DNA of 64,000 bases from Climacium dendroides (GCA_950106755.1 OX467085.1:2728001-2792000); one strand, 5' to 3'. Positions 1-12,827 are shown, numbered from the stretch's first letter. The notes: generated by a model not told the origin, from the letters alone. Translations and numbers: made by a program.

Positions 1-3000
1 ATTATTAAACATATGCCTTGAAATGGTAAAATCCTTACTTCTTAGTTACAAATAGTATAAAATGACAACATAATCTTTATATCAATTGCAACTTCTACAA
101 ATCACTTTTCTCATTATTTTTTGTACAACTTTCATGGGCTTGGAATTTAGTTGCTATAAAGTAATGACATGACTTCTTTATTCTCACATCAAAATCATCA
201 AAATATTTTATTAATTCAAAGTTCTCAAATTATTTTCAACTTCTTAAAATTACCTTTTTCCTCCATCCTGTAAAAAGTTCATACTCTACAATACAAGGCT
301 TTACAGTCATCAATTTTTCTCATCCATTACTATACCAATTCAATTGGTTCATGGTCATGAGGCCTTAAGCTACAGGCATGACTTAATCCAACTCTGCTAT
401 AATTCTAACATTGATTTTACCAAAAATGATCCATACTAAAAAGGCCTTGAAACCATTTCCTTATTTTACAAATTTTTTTGGTTATTCATTCACATACATA
501 TTCATGTAAGTTCAATATTAAAGCCTTTAAAATAAATATATTACTATTTATTCCAATTTTGTTATAATGTCTACATAGATTTTGCAAAAAGGCATCTAAT
601 TTCAAGATTTTTATGAAATTAATATTGTAACATCATTTGAAACTTCTACATTTATTTTTCTTATCCTTTAGCACACTAATTTCATGGGTTCTAAATGTTA
701 AAGCCATAAACTATAGTCATGGCTTATTTTGCATTTCTTTAAAATTCCCACATAGAATTTGAAAAAAGGACCACATTCTAAAGTTTTTATAAAATAAAAG
801 ACTTTACATCATTTGCAACTTTTAGATTTTTTTTTCTTAGTTCATTCTTTCACGTCCCAATTTTATAGGTTTGAAATAATGGGACCTTAACATACAGAAA
901 GAAATGATGAGTCCAATTTTATTTTAATGTCCACATAGGTTTTCCAAAAAGGCATCTAATTTCAACATTTTCAAGAAATGAGAATCGTGACACCATTTGC
1001 AAATTTTACATTTGTTTTTCTTATCCTTTTGAGCACTTTTTTTATGGGTTTCAAATTTAAAAGCGCTAAAATACAATCCTAGTTTATTTCCAATTGAAAA
1101 AAGGGCCATGTTCCAATGTTTTTTACAAAATAAAAGACTTTAAATCATTTGCAACTTATGACTTTTATTTCCTCATTCTTTCTTGTCTCAATTTTTTGAA
1201 TTTTTTGAATTATTCATTGATTATTTGCATTTATGAGGGAATGAAGACTAATACTTCAGTGTCCTACCATGCAATAAAAATGCAATCATGGTGTAGGGCA
1301 TCATTGATATTTGAAGATACACGTTCATTACTTGAAGTTCATTATGGTACATAATTGTAATGCCAAAACAATGCGTACAGGTTCAATCTCATCATTAGTT
1401 CTTGATGTGCTTCATGATTTTGTATTGAGTGCTTCATAAAAATGCATTCAAGAACTTATGATAACTTCTAAGTAACTATTGTAGTGAACTAAGGTCTAAT
1501 TTCTTGGGTCCACTTTATAGATTAGACAAATGGGTATCACAAATTTCATTTTGGTCTTCAATATGGGAATGAGAATTATGAAATCATTACTATATTTTGA
1601 AGGACTTTAATCAAATTTTTTATTAAATTCACTTAAGGATGAACAAGGGGATTAAATGAACAATGCTAACACGTAAGTTTGGAGTGGTGAGCTTGTTAGT
1701 ACCTTGTAAGCGATAAGCCCCCAAACATTTTTTTATGCACTTAGGGAATTAGTTTTGCACTCGGAAATGTCCTATACTTGAAGGTTAATATCCTTTACTC
1801 AAAAATTATTCTCATGAATTCAAAAAACTTGAAAACTTGAAATGACTTGTGCATTCAACTTTTTGGACAAATTGTATACCATTTTCTAACTTCTGAAGAA
1901 GGGGTGCTCTTAACTACAACAAATTTGTTTATACTAATTTGATTTTTCATTGTCATAGGAAAATAACAAAAGTAAAGTACAAATTCAATGTACCCATGAT
2001 GGATTCTTAACCTTTATAATAATGAACTTGTACTTTTTTTTCCCTTTTTTTGCATCCGAATTTCATGACATTTGAGGATTTGGTTCTATAAATTATAGGG
2101 CATGCCTTCTTCAAATTTTTTCATTCTTGTAGTAAATTGAAGAAAAATAAGCACAAATTGAATGTGTTCATGGACTCTAAAGTCTTTAGAAAATTTACAA
2201 CTTACAGCTACTTTTTCCTCTATTTCTGCATCAAAATTTCATGACATTTGGAGATTAGTTGCATAAAGTATTGGTCATGCTTTCTTGTAGTGAATTGAAG
2301 TACAAAGATTATGGAATTGAATGTGTTCACTTATTCTAAGTCTTTAGAGTATTTGCAACTTGTACCTATTTTTTTTTTTTTAATTTTTGCATCCGAATTT
2401 CATAACATTACAAAGTTCAATTCCGTAAAGTACAAGTTGGATTTCATAAAATACTTTAAATCATACATGTTGGAATTATTTCCACTTCAACACTTTATAC
2501 TTACTCTCTATGCTTTAGTTACAAATTTTGTGACTTCATGAATTTAAATTCAAACTTCATGAATACAATGTTTAGCCATTTTTTTTAGTAGAAGTTTCTT
2601 TTATATTAAAAAATTCCATATATGGATTTTTTTCATGAATCCCATACCTATCTTGGATATTTTCCCAACTTCAATGTGTTTTTTAGTCATTCTTTCATAT
2701 ACCAATATCATGAGTTTAAATGTTAAGAATATTTGAATTTTTTTTTTTCATTTTCATTTCTTAACAAATGAATTTGGTGAAAAATATTCTTAAATTTCCT
2801 TAAAGTATTGAATTAAATCATATCCTGTAATTTATTGTTAGACTTGAAATCACGTCATGTTATATATTAAGTATCCAAGGCATTTTTTGGACTTCTATGA
2901 ATTTACTCTAAATTGAAGAGGAAGCCATCATTTTGATAAATTCCATCAATTCTTTTTGTGAATTCTAACCATATAAATTTAAACTACATACATTAGAAAT

Positions 3001-3700
3001 CACATAAAAAAAAAATCTGCAGCAATATCACTTACAGATTGGAAAATTATAATGTTTGATGATGATGATGTAGAAACTACAAAATTGGTTTGAAGTTTTT
3101 CAATTACCTTTTCAGAAGTCAAATCTAAAAAGTTTGTCACCAAAAGAATATGAGGTCAAATGACAGAACATGCATAAGCCCATACTCATTTATGACTTCT
3201 TAAAATGTTTACTACAATTATTAAAAATGAATTCCTAATGTTAATTTTTGTCCAAGATGAATTGTACTTTAGGCTCATTTGAAAGAGCTCTCAACACTAT
3301 AGAAAGTCAACATTACAATGGACACCCTTATACAAATTTCTAAATAAAAAAATCACAATTAATTATTTTTGAAATTGGTTTTTTAATGCTGAAACTAGAC
3401 ATAAAAAGGAATTTACAAAAAAAGAAAAACTATTGAAAATAACAACTTGGTTAGGTGTTATTTAAGTTGAAAGTCTTGGCAACACCACTTTTGGGTGTCT
3501 TAGGAATTTAGGGGTTCAGAGATTATAATCTTTGAATCAATGGGATGCATTGAATTTCTCTCATGCCAAGTTCGTAATATATGTAATTTGAAGTTGTAGG
3601 ATTACAATTAAAAAGAAATTGGAGCAACTTATATAAATGTTGACTTTCTAACTATACCTTCAATTAGGTTGTATGGGGAATTTCATTAAAATGGAAATAT
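1..3700. repeat. AT-rich intergenic DNA with decayed tandem repeats
   Basis: I see no gene here; the open frames are short and of low complexity. Diverged repeats are visible. A block at about 554-710 recurs at about 914-1,070, sharing phrases such as AAAAAGGCATCTAATTTC. Another block, with ATTTCATGACATTTG and nearby T-runs, recurs near 2,060, 2,230 and 2,390. This looks like old, diverged repetitive DNA outside the elements described below. Confidence 0.5.
2950..3220 (+). repeat. Dispersed repeat shared with 47,560-47,810
   Basis: This block and the one at 47,560-47,810 share, in the same orientation, a run of similar phrases: 'caatatcactta', 'attataatgtttga', 'ttttcagaagtcaaatcta' and 'gacttcttaaaat'. 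They are diverged copies of a non-coding dispersed repeat. One lies outside and one inside element E2. I do not recognise the family. Confidence 0.6.
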
Positions 3701-4691
3701 TCTGCATGCCATTTGCACGAGCAGGGTTGCTAGCATGTGAGCCTGTGAGCCTGTGAGCGAGAATTTATTTTGGAGAAATAATTCTGCCGGGCCCTAAGAC
3801 CGTGGATGTAGGTAATTAGAAATTTCCATAAATGTGAGTGAAAATATTGGAAGTTTATGTTACTTAGAAATCCTTTTCAATTTAGTTATGTCAATCACCG
3901 ATTCATATCAATTGAATTGAAATCACGCATTACAGAAGAATAAAAGGATAGAAATGACACCCAAAATGTAGCCATAAAACACACAAATCCAATCATAATG
4001 AAAATCAATATACAATAGTTCGACTCATAAGATATGTCAATCTCATGAGTCTAAGTCGCAGTGGACTCAATCGCAGAATCCTCGTTCGTAGATGAATCTC
4101 ATGTCTCTCTACCCTCAGATGCTTATCCATCAATAAACTCTAAAACATTTCTAGCGTAAGAAGGTTTATGGGGCTTCGGAATTGAGCAACCAAAATCCGC
4201 AAATGACAATGCCATCTACTTAGCATACACCGGAAGATGAAAAGACTTCTCTGGACTAATGAGAAGTCTACGTTTCTTCAACAAAGAAACTGTCAGCATC
4301 AATCCTTTACGATTGCAAACACAAATGACACAATGTTAGACTCATAGAATAAAAGCACCATGTGTTCACAAAATTTTTATAAATGAAGAAACTTACTTAC
4401 TAGCTCTATTCTTCTAAGCAAACTTCTGGGGCACCACCATGGCGTCCGGATCTTGCCCAGAAGTTTGCCCAGAAGTTAATGAGCATGTTGTCCCTTGCAA
4501 GGTCTACTTTTGCCTTCTGTATGGACTTTGTGTGCATGTAAGAGAACTTCGATTTTCCATTTGCCCCGAGGTCCTTCACCAAAAGGGTGATTCCAAACTT
4601 TAGAGTCAGCAATCACGAAAACCAAAAAACTGTCAGAAATTAAGAAGTTTCATCACTAATGCCAAATATTTATCAAACGAGCATTAATTCA

Positions 4692-5062
4692 AAAATCATA
4701 CCATAGTGCTTTCATCCAATGGGGAGGTCAAGTGCACACAGTTAATGCCCAACCACTCTTTCTTCACCACTAGGGTCGGGTATGTGACACATAAACCCTT
4801 AATGACGCCTTTTGAATCTACGCAGTACGAGTGGAATACTACCATGCAACCATGGTCTTGCAAATGGTCCTCTGCAAAAAGAAATGCATGCTGAATGTCA
4901 TTGTACTCGGTGTCTGAGTTCCATGCAGGCACTACATTTGCTGGAAATGAGACGTCCGGCACGAGCAAATTCTCTTGGCAGTCGAAAAAAATAAGATCTA
5001 CTAGTGGCGCACGGCTCACAATGCCGCCGTGTGTGCGTGCTTTTCTTACCGACGACTACAAA
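4692..5062 (-). pseudogene. Gene 2 exon, possible methyltransferase-like motif
   Basis: This exon starts after an AG acceptor near 5,063 and ends at a GT donor near 4,692. It is open throughout. It encodes VDLIFFDCQEN followed about 40 residues later by HLQDHGCMVVFHSY. The spacing and hydrophobic pattern recall motif IV (D-P-P-Y in active enzymes) and the following strand of amino-methyltransferases. The DPPY position reads DCQE, so catalysis would be doubtful. This is a weak similarity, made somewhat more credible by the ParB-like box upstream in the same gene, because ParB-methyltransferase fusions are known in phages and bacteria. Confidence 0.35.
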
Positions 5063-5164
5063 ACAAATTTCCTCTAATCAATGAATGAATAATCAATCAA
5101 TAAATGTACAAGTATATAGTGTTCAAGTTCTTAATGGCAATACTGAATTACAAAATTTGAAATA

Positions 5165-5729
5165 CTAATACCTTACCTTCTTAATGAACTCCATGACCTC
5201 ACTGTAGCACATCGCCGTTTTTGCATCCACGTTATCCACAATGGAGATGTTCAAAATCAACTCCTCGGAGTTGACCTCAGCATCATCACCAATCACAATG
5301 ACATCCGTCCCTTGCGTGACCAAGTCCGTCATCACCTCAGATAGTACCGTCTTCTTCTTCAGCCCTCTACCAGATCCAGCTTGTATAGTCGAGCCCTGGT
5401 CCACCGTTGAAGTTGCAAGCACTTCGCCACCTCCATCCACCTTCTTCTTTCCTTTGCTCTTTCCCTTCCCCTCCAAGTCTGCCTCCTTCTCCTTCTCCGC
5501 CAACTTTGCCAAGCGGTCTGCCTCTTTCTTCTCCCTGTTTGCTATGATGTCTTCTAGAGTTGCTTCTTTCTTCTTGTCTGAAGTAATCCTCCTCGCAATG
5601 GCCCTCCTCCTCTTTTGGTCACTGAGGTCAGCGAACTTTGCAACCTCCAAGTCAATTACTCCAATTCCATCAAGTGACTTCCGAAGGTCTGCCTCCAGAG
5701 GATGAGTGAATGTCACGTGACAATCCAAA
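5165..5729 (-). pseudogene. Gene 2 exon, Lys/Glu-rich coiled-coil segment
   Basis: The open minus-strand frame encodes a highly charged helical stretch (repeats of K, E and A with AEKEKEADLEGKGKSKGKKK). It is followed by a Ser/Thr/Gly-rich part and an acidic, hydrophobic C-terminal part ending at a GTAAGG donor. The exon's upstream half is at 9,294-9,460; the two halves are separated by the inserted retroelement at 5,730-9,293 and join in frame. Function unknown. Confidence 0.45.
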
Positions 5730-6158
5730 TGTGGGAATCCAGAATCCGGAAACGGATCAATAATGCAAGAAGTAGGTGCAAAAAATAGAAAAAAATAAAA
5801 AAAATAATAGTTAGAGTGTGATTTTTGGACCAGATAACTTGAATTAGGAAATAAGCGTTCCGGCACCACCTGTAACCGGAACTTATCCGGATCCGGAATC
5901 CGGACTCACCCGGAACACAGGAACCTATCGTATAGGTCCCGTAGCTACGGAAGTAGGATACCGTTGATACAACGGACCTGTAGCTGTTGTCCTTAAGATC
6001 GTAGAGAGACAGTTTAGTACTTAAGCCGTCTTCCTAGGGTTTCCTCTTCACTTTTCTGTTCTGTGTACCCGAGACTGTTTGTGTGAGTAGTTGAGAGAAA
6101 GAGTGGTGAGTTAGCGACTGAGGTAGAACTACTTTCCCTTCGTTCTCACTTAGATCTT

Positions 6159-6978
6159 ATGGCATCCGGACCAGTACGGAAGATAGCGGTATCTGCCCGG
6201 GTTATCTCTCCGGCCATTCCGGATAGCCCGGAACTACACAAACAGTTAGAGGAGGACTTGACTAGGTTAGGATGTGTCGGTTTACTACACCGACCGTGGA
6301 ATCTCAAGAGAGGAGATGATTCAAGAGCTACTTCATGGTGTTCTGAATCAGTATGAGTTCACTTTGAGAGGACAACCAGTCGCGTGGACCGAGGACATCT
6401 GGGCGAACGTCTATCAGTTTCGGAAGAGTGGGAACGGTTTAGCATCGGGGACGGACCGTTTTGTAGCTGGGAAGTTCACCGGGACTGTAAACCCTAAGGA
6501 CGGATTTGCTATCAGCGAGTGTAAGGACGAGAGACATAGGCGGATCCTAGAGTTTCTGATTCCGATCTTATATCCGGAAAAGCCAACGCGGGTTACCATT
6601 ACGGTGGCCAATACTATCTTTGGGGCTATAGAGAACCGGGTAGTGCACTGGGGTAGGGTCATAGCCGGAATAGTGGCTAAATTAGCGGATCACGTGACTT
6701 GAGCTAAGGCAAGTCTAGTTAGCACGTATTTATTTCATCTGTACCATCAACAGGAACTTTTGAGTGCGGCGGAAATAATTCAGTATGACACCGGAAAGAC
6801 GCTCCTATCATACAGACTTTCCGGGGAGGAAGTAGAAGATCCGGTCGAGTCTGAACCGGAGGAGCTTCCCGAGGAACGTCTTATTGATCCGAGGACCAAG
6901 AAGAGGAAGTCAACCGATCCGGGGTCGAGAATCAAGCCACCAACAATGGAGAGGGGGGGAGTCCAGCAAGGGACCTGA
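6159..6978 (+). pseudogene. Gag-like ORF of plant retrotransposon type, broken
   Basis: Translation starts MASGPVRKIAV at 6,159 and shifts frame near 6,270. It continues through about 140 residues ending HVT, meets a TGA near 6,700, and continues YLFHLYHQQELL. That last motif resembles the C-terminal part of gag-like proteins annotated in plant retrotransposons, as far as I can recall. A G-run near 6,950 shifts the frame again into the next ORF. At least three lesions make this a degenerate gene. No zinc knuckle is visible. Confidence 0.5.
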
Positions 6979-8116
6979 GATGGAAATAGAATCCGCATTT
7001 TTCAATGCGGGGCTCGAGTGGATACGTGAAGCCAAGGTACTTCATGACGGGTTGTCGGATTTGGTGATAGATACCGCGGAAGTATTGAAGGTGGATCCGG
7101 ATCAGATCGTGGAAGCTGTCAAGCGACTGCCCAAGCCGGAGGATCTGAAGAAGAGGGAGGAGCGGATTCAGGAGTTGGAGGCGGAACGGAACCTACTCCA
7201 GACCCGGGTGAATTGGGCGGAAGGGGAAATGGTAGCTGCGAAGGAGAAAGAGAAGGAGGCTCTCGTTCTGGTCAAGTATCTAACCGGGGCAGTCAACATT
7301 AAAGCCGACATCATCACGAAAGCTGCCTTGTTTGACTCGAAGATGATATCAGAAGGCCACATTACCGGAACCAAGGTAGTTACCATCCTCGTAGACTTCA
7401 CCGCGAGAGTAGAGCGAGTTTTCAAGGAGATCCAGAAGTTGCTGGCGGCCATCGACCCAAACCATGCGATGGATTTCTCCACCTTTCCGGAACTTCCTTT
7501 TGTCGCAAGTACCCCAGGGAAGCCAATGGCGGATCAGGCAACCCGGATGGAGGGCCTGAGGGGGATACTCACACCAGCCGAGCCTTCCGCCAGTAAGATA
7601 CGGATGACGGAGTTGAATCTGAGGCCAGCCTCGGAACCGGAACCGGAGTCTAGCGCGAAAACGGTTCTGGTGCCATCTAAGTTCTCAACTCCGGAAGTTC
7701 CCAAGGCACAAACAATGCCAAATTTGATGACCGGATCATTCAAGGTTCCGGGACAGCAGATTAGGGGAGATCTCATCAACCGGATCGGTGGGATGACCAA
7801 TCCGGCTCGGACTAATCCGAAAGGATTTGTGCACATGCAAGAGACCACGCCGGAGAAAGGAAGCGAACCCGCGACATTGGAGGATACAACACCAGAGAAG
7901 GAGAAGGAAGTCCAAGTTATTGAAGATTCTGACGAGGAGAGTGCCCACTCCACTTCCGGAACCGAAGGCGACAGCGATCCGTCTCCAGCAACGCGCCATA
8001 TCCAGACTCGAGCCACAACAAAAATTACGCCAACAAAGAATACGAAGGGGACGCCTACCAGCCAAGCGGGGAGTTGTTCAAAGAAAGGATGGAAGCCAAG
8101 ACATTTGGGTTGGTAG
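6884..8116 (+). CDS. Coiled-coil ORF inside insertion 1
   Basis: This is an open frame of 410 codons. The likely genuine part begins downstream of the G-run near 6,950 (GPEMEIESAFFNAGL). It has a predicted coiled coil around residues 85-130 (KKREERIQELEAERNLL), a helical region to about residue 200, then a long Pro/Ser/Thr/Glu-rich tail with repeated TPEK motifs and a basic C-terminus. It follows the gag-like ORF in the +1 frame and probably continues the same polyprotein by frameshift or mutation. No enzymatic motif is visible, so it is probably structural. Confidence 0.5.
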   Translation: MIRGPRRGSQPIRGRESSHQQWRGGESSKGPEMEIESAFFNAGLEWIREAKVLHDGLSDLVIDTAEVLKVDPDQIVEAVKRLPKPEDLKKREERIQELEAERNLLQTRVNWAEGEMVAAKEKEKEALVLVKYLTGAVNIKADIITKAALFDSKMISEGHITGTKVVTILVDFTARVERVFKEIQKLLAAIDPNHAMDFSTFPELPFVASTPGKPMADQATRMEGLRGILTPAEPSASKIRMTELNLRPASEPEPESSAKTVLVPSKFSTPEVPKAQTMPNLMTGSFKVPGQQIRGDLINRIGGMTNPARTNPKGFVHMQETTPEKGSEPATLEDTTPEKEKEVQVIEDSDEESAHSTSGTEGDSDPSPATRHIQTRATTKITPTKNTKGTPTSQAGSCSKKGWKPRHLGW

Positions 8117-9459
8117 GAGAAGAAGTATAGGATCCGGAATGGGGTTCCGAGCTTGGACCCAGTTTCCGGAATTTTAGGCAAATAGTAAGGAAATCCGGTT
8201 ATCTCGGACGGCTGTTAGCAATCTTTCCAGATATTTCGGGAGGTTCAGGGATTGGTGGCCTGGATTTCCGGGTTTTCCTTTTCAGGCTTTTAGGAGTTGA
8301 CTTTGGGTTTTTGTATTAGTATTTTAAGGGCAGGCAAGTTAGTTGTCTGCCATTCCATTCCATCCTACTCCACTGGATTTTTGTGCTTTCACGTATGTAT
8401 TACAATTTTTCTTTTCTTAATCTAAGTCAGCTAGGATACCTTTAGCTGCACTTTTGCTTAGACAGGGTCTTTTGGGCTGAGTGTATACATGGGTGTACGA
8501 TCTGGTACTGGAGAGAGAGAAAGGAGGGAGAGAAGGAATCCGGATCTTGAGCTACGGATCATCTGGGGGTGGAGCTAGTGAGAAGGAATGCAAAGCTAAG
8601 TAAGGGAGTGTAAGTGCAACGTGCTTTTAAACTGTCGGAACGGCAATCCGGAATAGAGGGTAGAGGTCTGTGCGAGTCCGAAACCAGGAGGGTTCTGTGC
8701 GGAGTTAAGCAACCGCCAAAGGAAAGGATCTCCCGCTACTTCGGAAAGTCTGCCAACCTCCCCCTTGGTAAATTGTCTTCTCCTTGAGATTCTATTCCTT
8801 TGGGTCTATAAGTTCTGATCCGTCGTTGTAGTAAGAGAGGTGTGAAAAGTGCTCTGTGTGACCTGATTCCGGATCGGCCAATCCGGAAACTATGAGAGAA
8901 TACTCCTCCCTCCTCCTACAACTGTGTTGTCTTGGGTGTGTTGTTTAGTAGATTGAGAGTACAGAGAGGATAATTGTACAAGTGGTGAGTCCCCACCCCT
9001 TTCTAGATCAAGGACGGACCCTCTGAGGGTAAAACAGAGGCAATAAAAACTAGTGACGGAAGAGAGACGGAACTCAGATCCGGAGATGTCCGGATCCGGA
9101 ACGGAATCCGGAATGTACTGAGTTTCCAGAACGAGATAGGGTGAGTGAAGAACGAGGATTAAGTGAGTAGTCACGATCCGGATACTTCTAACTTAATCGA
9201 TATCTTACTAGAAGTTCCCTGGAACAATAATTCGTGTCATCTTGCAACCATTTGTCGTTGTAAGGATACTTACGACTAACTGCGCGTACGACACCAAATA
9301 CCACCCTCCTCCTATTAGATGAGCTATCGTAAACGTCCAAAGCTGGCTTTGGATGTACATGCACTCTCCGGAACTATGGTCCAACCAAGTAGACAAAAAC
9401 GGAGGAAGATCCTCCCGAGCGATTGCGACCTTCGCTAGAAGCTCATGCTTCAAGTAACT

Positions 9460-9775
9460 GAAAAAAACACAAATGGAGACAAAACATTAGGCATGCCGAA
9501 CAAATAATCATTCTCATTCACATTTTAATACTGCTACATAAGCATGAGATGAAGAATACAGTTGAAACTCAACCTACACTAAATCATAATGGATGATTAT
9601 ATCTAGTCATCCCTCTATATATTTTCGACTTCATGTAATAAACAAATATGTATGTGGATACTATATTAGAGAATAGTCACATGTACCTAGAATATATTGC
9701 TAGTGTGACACTTGTATTGATCAAAGTAAAAGTAAAATGTAGACTTTGACATACATACCGGAAAATAACTCTCTG
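9460..9775 (-). other. Gene 2 intron, no feature
   Basis: AT-rich sequence between two exon-like blocks of gene 2. It has a T-rich acceptor at about 9,460 and a GTATGT donor near 9,770 on the minus strand. No palindromes or other features were seen. Confidence 0.4.
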
Positions 9776-11056
9776 AATAGCAAGCTTTGATCCGTCATAA
9801 CTCGAGAAGGAGTCGGACTTCTTGAATGCATTTGCTCCCTTCATCACGGGGCCAAACCCGTGATCCTAAATTTTCCTCCTCCACCCTTCAATGTACTCGG
9901 CGAGGGTCTCTAGCTCAAGCAGGGTTGCCATGTTGACCTGGAGGTTGTCTTTCTTGGCAATATTTTCGAAATACTCCGACGCACCATCCTCAATCTGTGG
10001 CATCAATAAAAATAAGTTCCATTTGGGTGCTTTGGAGGTAAATGAGTATTGAAAATGGCAAACCGAATCAATTAAAAAATCAAACCAGATATGCTAATAG
10101 TTTAATAAAAACTCATAAATGAACTTATCCTCGCCGACTAGACAAACTTGTTGAGGAATGGCAAGAGTTTCTCTTCTAAAATAGGCTTTGTTGGGAACCA
10201 TCTCGCATCTTGAGAGGGCATGGAGGAATTCCACCACTTCAGAAGTTTCAACTTCTGTGCTACCGTTGTATTGCAAGTTGCAATCATCTTTAGTTTCTCG
10301 AGGGTCATTTTGGAGACCTCATTCGTGGTCCAGTGCTTCTCAATCTGCCAAATCAAAATGTCTCAAGATAAAACCAAACATAAAATCCACTTACAAGAAC
10401 TGTTGAAGGTTTGCAATTACTTCTCACCTCCTCTAGAAATCCGGGACCATGAGCCGGGTTTGCAACCGCAATCAGCTTTCCCATTTTCACCTGCAACTTT
10501 GTGGCTCTTTCCTTCGCTCCCAATCTCATGGCATTGGCAACTCCCTCCACAGATTTCTCCTTAAATGGTGTGCCCTTGTTGTACTTTTGTACTGCAACAT
10601 CCGCTGCCTGTGCAATCTCTTGCTGCAAATATACAATATAAATGTTATCAACAAACATTTCAACAAACGAAGGCCACTATCGTAAAGAAGTTCAAGTTTG
10701 AAGTCCTCAATATTAGATCCCGGACCAATAGAGAAGCTCACCCAGAATAGAAATGTCGTAAACACTTCCACGGGCATGGAATACCACGTCTTCCTCACCG
10801 CGGCCTGGGCAACACACCATTGCCTCTCCGAAGGTCTTAACATCTCCTTGAATCGCTCCAAGGAGAGAAGACCGTACTTCTGCACGCGGTGAAGAGTGTG
10901 CATGAGATTGGACTTCACGTGAGAGTCCTCTGTTCATCTGAAAAGGAATGAACAAGTTTAGTGACATGAATCATGTACATAAGAACACATACTCTTAAAT
11001 GTTAGATCAATAGAGAATATATATACAAAATTAGAAGCAAAAATACTTACTTGTTC

Positions 11057-11712
11057 ATATCATACATCACCTGCATGACCAATTCGGTCCTCCCCTTCCT
11101 ATCCAAGATAATATAGTCAGCTACGAAGTGAAATAGCGGGTTCGCCGTATGTAGCTTGGAGATGTGATTCATCCAAGTTTGAAGGCGATGATTCCCATCA
11201 CAAACGAAGAACTTCAAGTTCTTCATGAATCAAAGCTCTGGAACCGACTCAAGATATTGCTTGAAATCCTAGTTCGCTTTCTTCCACCATGTATCCCATC
11301 CGTTCATCTCTTCCTTCGTGAAGTCCGAGCTCTCACCAACTTCATTTGTTATGGACATGTAAAACACTGCTGCGCCTTCTCGGTACCCAAAGATGAACTC
11401 CTATTCTAGTTTCACGAGGTCGAATGCCTGTGTTGGCCTCACCATCGGCATGGACACAAGTCTGCATAGTGGAATGTGCAGTTGGGAGAGTTTCTTTGGC
11501 TTCATCCTCAAACTCGCAATGGTGGATACCAAGTCTACCTTTTGCCATCTCCGAAGCTCATCCTCAAGCAATTCTTTGGCCTCTTTGTCATCATCCACAA
11601 CATCCATAGCCAAATCCTCACCTCCAATCTCTGGCTGTGTCGAATCATCAGTAGCAGGTGTCACCGTATTTCTCTCAGCCTAGGTTAGACTAATAGGTGA
11701 CTCTTCCATCTG
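11057..11712 (-). pseudogene. Gene 2 exon with ParB/sulfiredoxin-like DGNHR box
   Basis: The minus-strand translation contains a segment resembling the start of ParB-like domains (LHIPLCRLVSMPMVRP) and, about 100 residues on, FVCDGNHRLQTWMNHI. The latter matches the DG(Q/N)HR box of the ParB/Srx fold, which binds or cleaves nucleic acid or nucleotides in known members. The 5' part is acidic with a short helix (KEAKELLEDELRRWQKV). Three TAG and one TGA lie in frame, so this copy is probably dead or needs readthrough. The family assignment rests on motif recall only. Confidence 0.5.
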
Positions 11713-12372
11713 CAAAATAATGGACATCCTTGAAAATCATATAGTCAGACAATTCATAATGAAATGCATGGAATATGCTGTGCTAGTCTACGTATGAAAT
11801 ATGACAGATGAAACACAGATTATAAACCAAAACGTACAAGTGATATCAAAAATAAATTATATGAATTCCACCTAAATGGAATCAACATCAACATCAACAT
11901 CATCATTTGAGTCAGAACTCAGGTGAATAAAAACCACATCGTACTTGCCCAAATTGGGACTACAAGCATAGTCACAGAACTCCTCAAAAGGAGGACTAGA
12001 AATTGAGACCGAAGAGTGACATCTAGAGCTATACTCCGTGATAGAGCTCTCAGGAGAGAACACGGGTTTCCTCTTTCGGGTCCTCTCTCCACTAACGTGA
12101 TTTTGATGTGGTTGCTCTACATAGTCACACGCACGGTCACACGCATCCAAGATGTCATCGAGGCTTACCAAGTCCAACTGCTCATTTGCAATGGACTCTT
12201 CTAGCACCTCAATGCTAGCACCCTTTGGAGTCAATGAAAAGGATGGTCCTGCCATGTCCAGGGTTGTCACAGTCACGGTCGCAACATCAGATAAAGATCC
12301 CTGACCTCTAGGACTTCATTTACCTCCATCTAAACAACACACAATGTAAACTGTATCATTAAAACCAAGAAA

Positions 12373-12560
12373 CAACGTAATATTCATTAAAATGAGAGTA
12401 TTCCACCGAAATGAGAGTTACAAAAGTTTAATTTCATTTGAAAACAGAGAAGAGAATTCCTCAAACAATATTCAAATCATACAAGAATTAAAATCAGATG
12501 AACACAAGTAGGAATCAAATATCATAACCACAAGGTAAACGTTCATATTGACCTTTCACT
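12373..12560 (-). repeat. E0 terminal region (terminal inverted repeat)
   Basis: It begins AACGTAATATTCATTAAAAT, followed by two direct ATGAGAGT motifs. The same ~190-bp block appears inverted at 62,350-62,539 (E1 right end) and at 28,965-29,165. A shorter version begins E2 at 35,176. This is the element end on the side of the multidomain gene. Confidence 0.75.
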
Positions 12561-12827
12561 TGTACACCATGAGTTGTTCCATACATCTTCAACTATGCTT
12601 GGCTAGGTCCAGTGACATTATATTACAGGCAACGAACTATAAAGGCCAATAATGTAGTTCATTACATTGTTCTGCGTACACTGTAAAAGCTACGAGTGTG
12701 ATTCACTCGAGCTCTGAGTTCTTTTGTAATATGCACATTGAGCTTTCATGAAGCATGAATGTATGACTCTACACTATGAACAAGTACTATACGTGTCATT
12801 TACTCTTGAGCTCCACGATTGCCTTCG

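Larger units (their letters stand above)
5730..9293 (+). mobile_element. Retroelement-like insertion 1 (TG...CA ends, CCAAA duplication)
   Basis: The insertion begins TGTGGG at 5,730 and ends ACGACA at 9,293. The 5-bp sequence CCAAA lies on both sides (5,725-5,729 and 9,294-9,298), and the disrupted reading frame of gene 2 is restored when insert plus one copy are removed. TG...CA ends with a 5-bp duplication are typical of LTR retrotransposons. It encodes only gag-like ORFs, with no protease, reverse transcriptase or integrase. I could not find a direct LTR copy at the left end. The last ~1.07 kb is nearly identical to the right part of insertion 2. The DNA is extremely rich in TCCGGA-type motifs. 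Confidence 0.7.
4080..12310 (-). pseudogene. Gene 2: decayed multi-exon gene with ParB-like DGNHR domain
   Basis: This is a minus-strand gene read from about 12,300 down to about 4,080. Recognisable exon-like blocks are 11,872-12,276 (acidic, low complexity), 11,057-11,712 (ParB-like), 10,640-10,930, 10,425-10,622, 10,100-10,345, 9,775-10,000, 9,294-9,460 joined to 5,165-5,729, 4,692-5,062, 4,406-4,612 and perhaps 4,080-4,290. Several blocks end in GT donors (for example 5,165 and 4,692). The retroelement-like insertion at 5,730-9,293 splits one exon; the frame resumes exactly across its 5-bp duplication. In-frame stops (TAG at 11,680, 11,401, 11,269, 9,866 and 4,216; TGA at 11,230) and a likely frameshift near 10,270 suggest loss of function. 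It has no palindromes of the E0/E1/E2 kinds. The overall family is unknown to me. Confidence 0.55.

Noticed and set aside
4706..5077. Plus-strand open frames over the gene 2 exon
   Set aside because: They are antisense shadows of the minus-strand exon, which has intron borders and coherent hydrophobic pattern.
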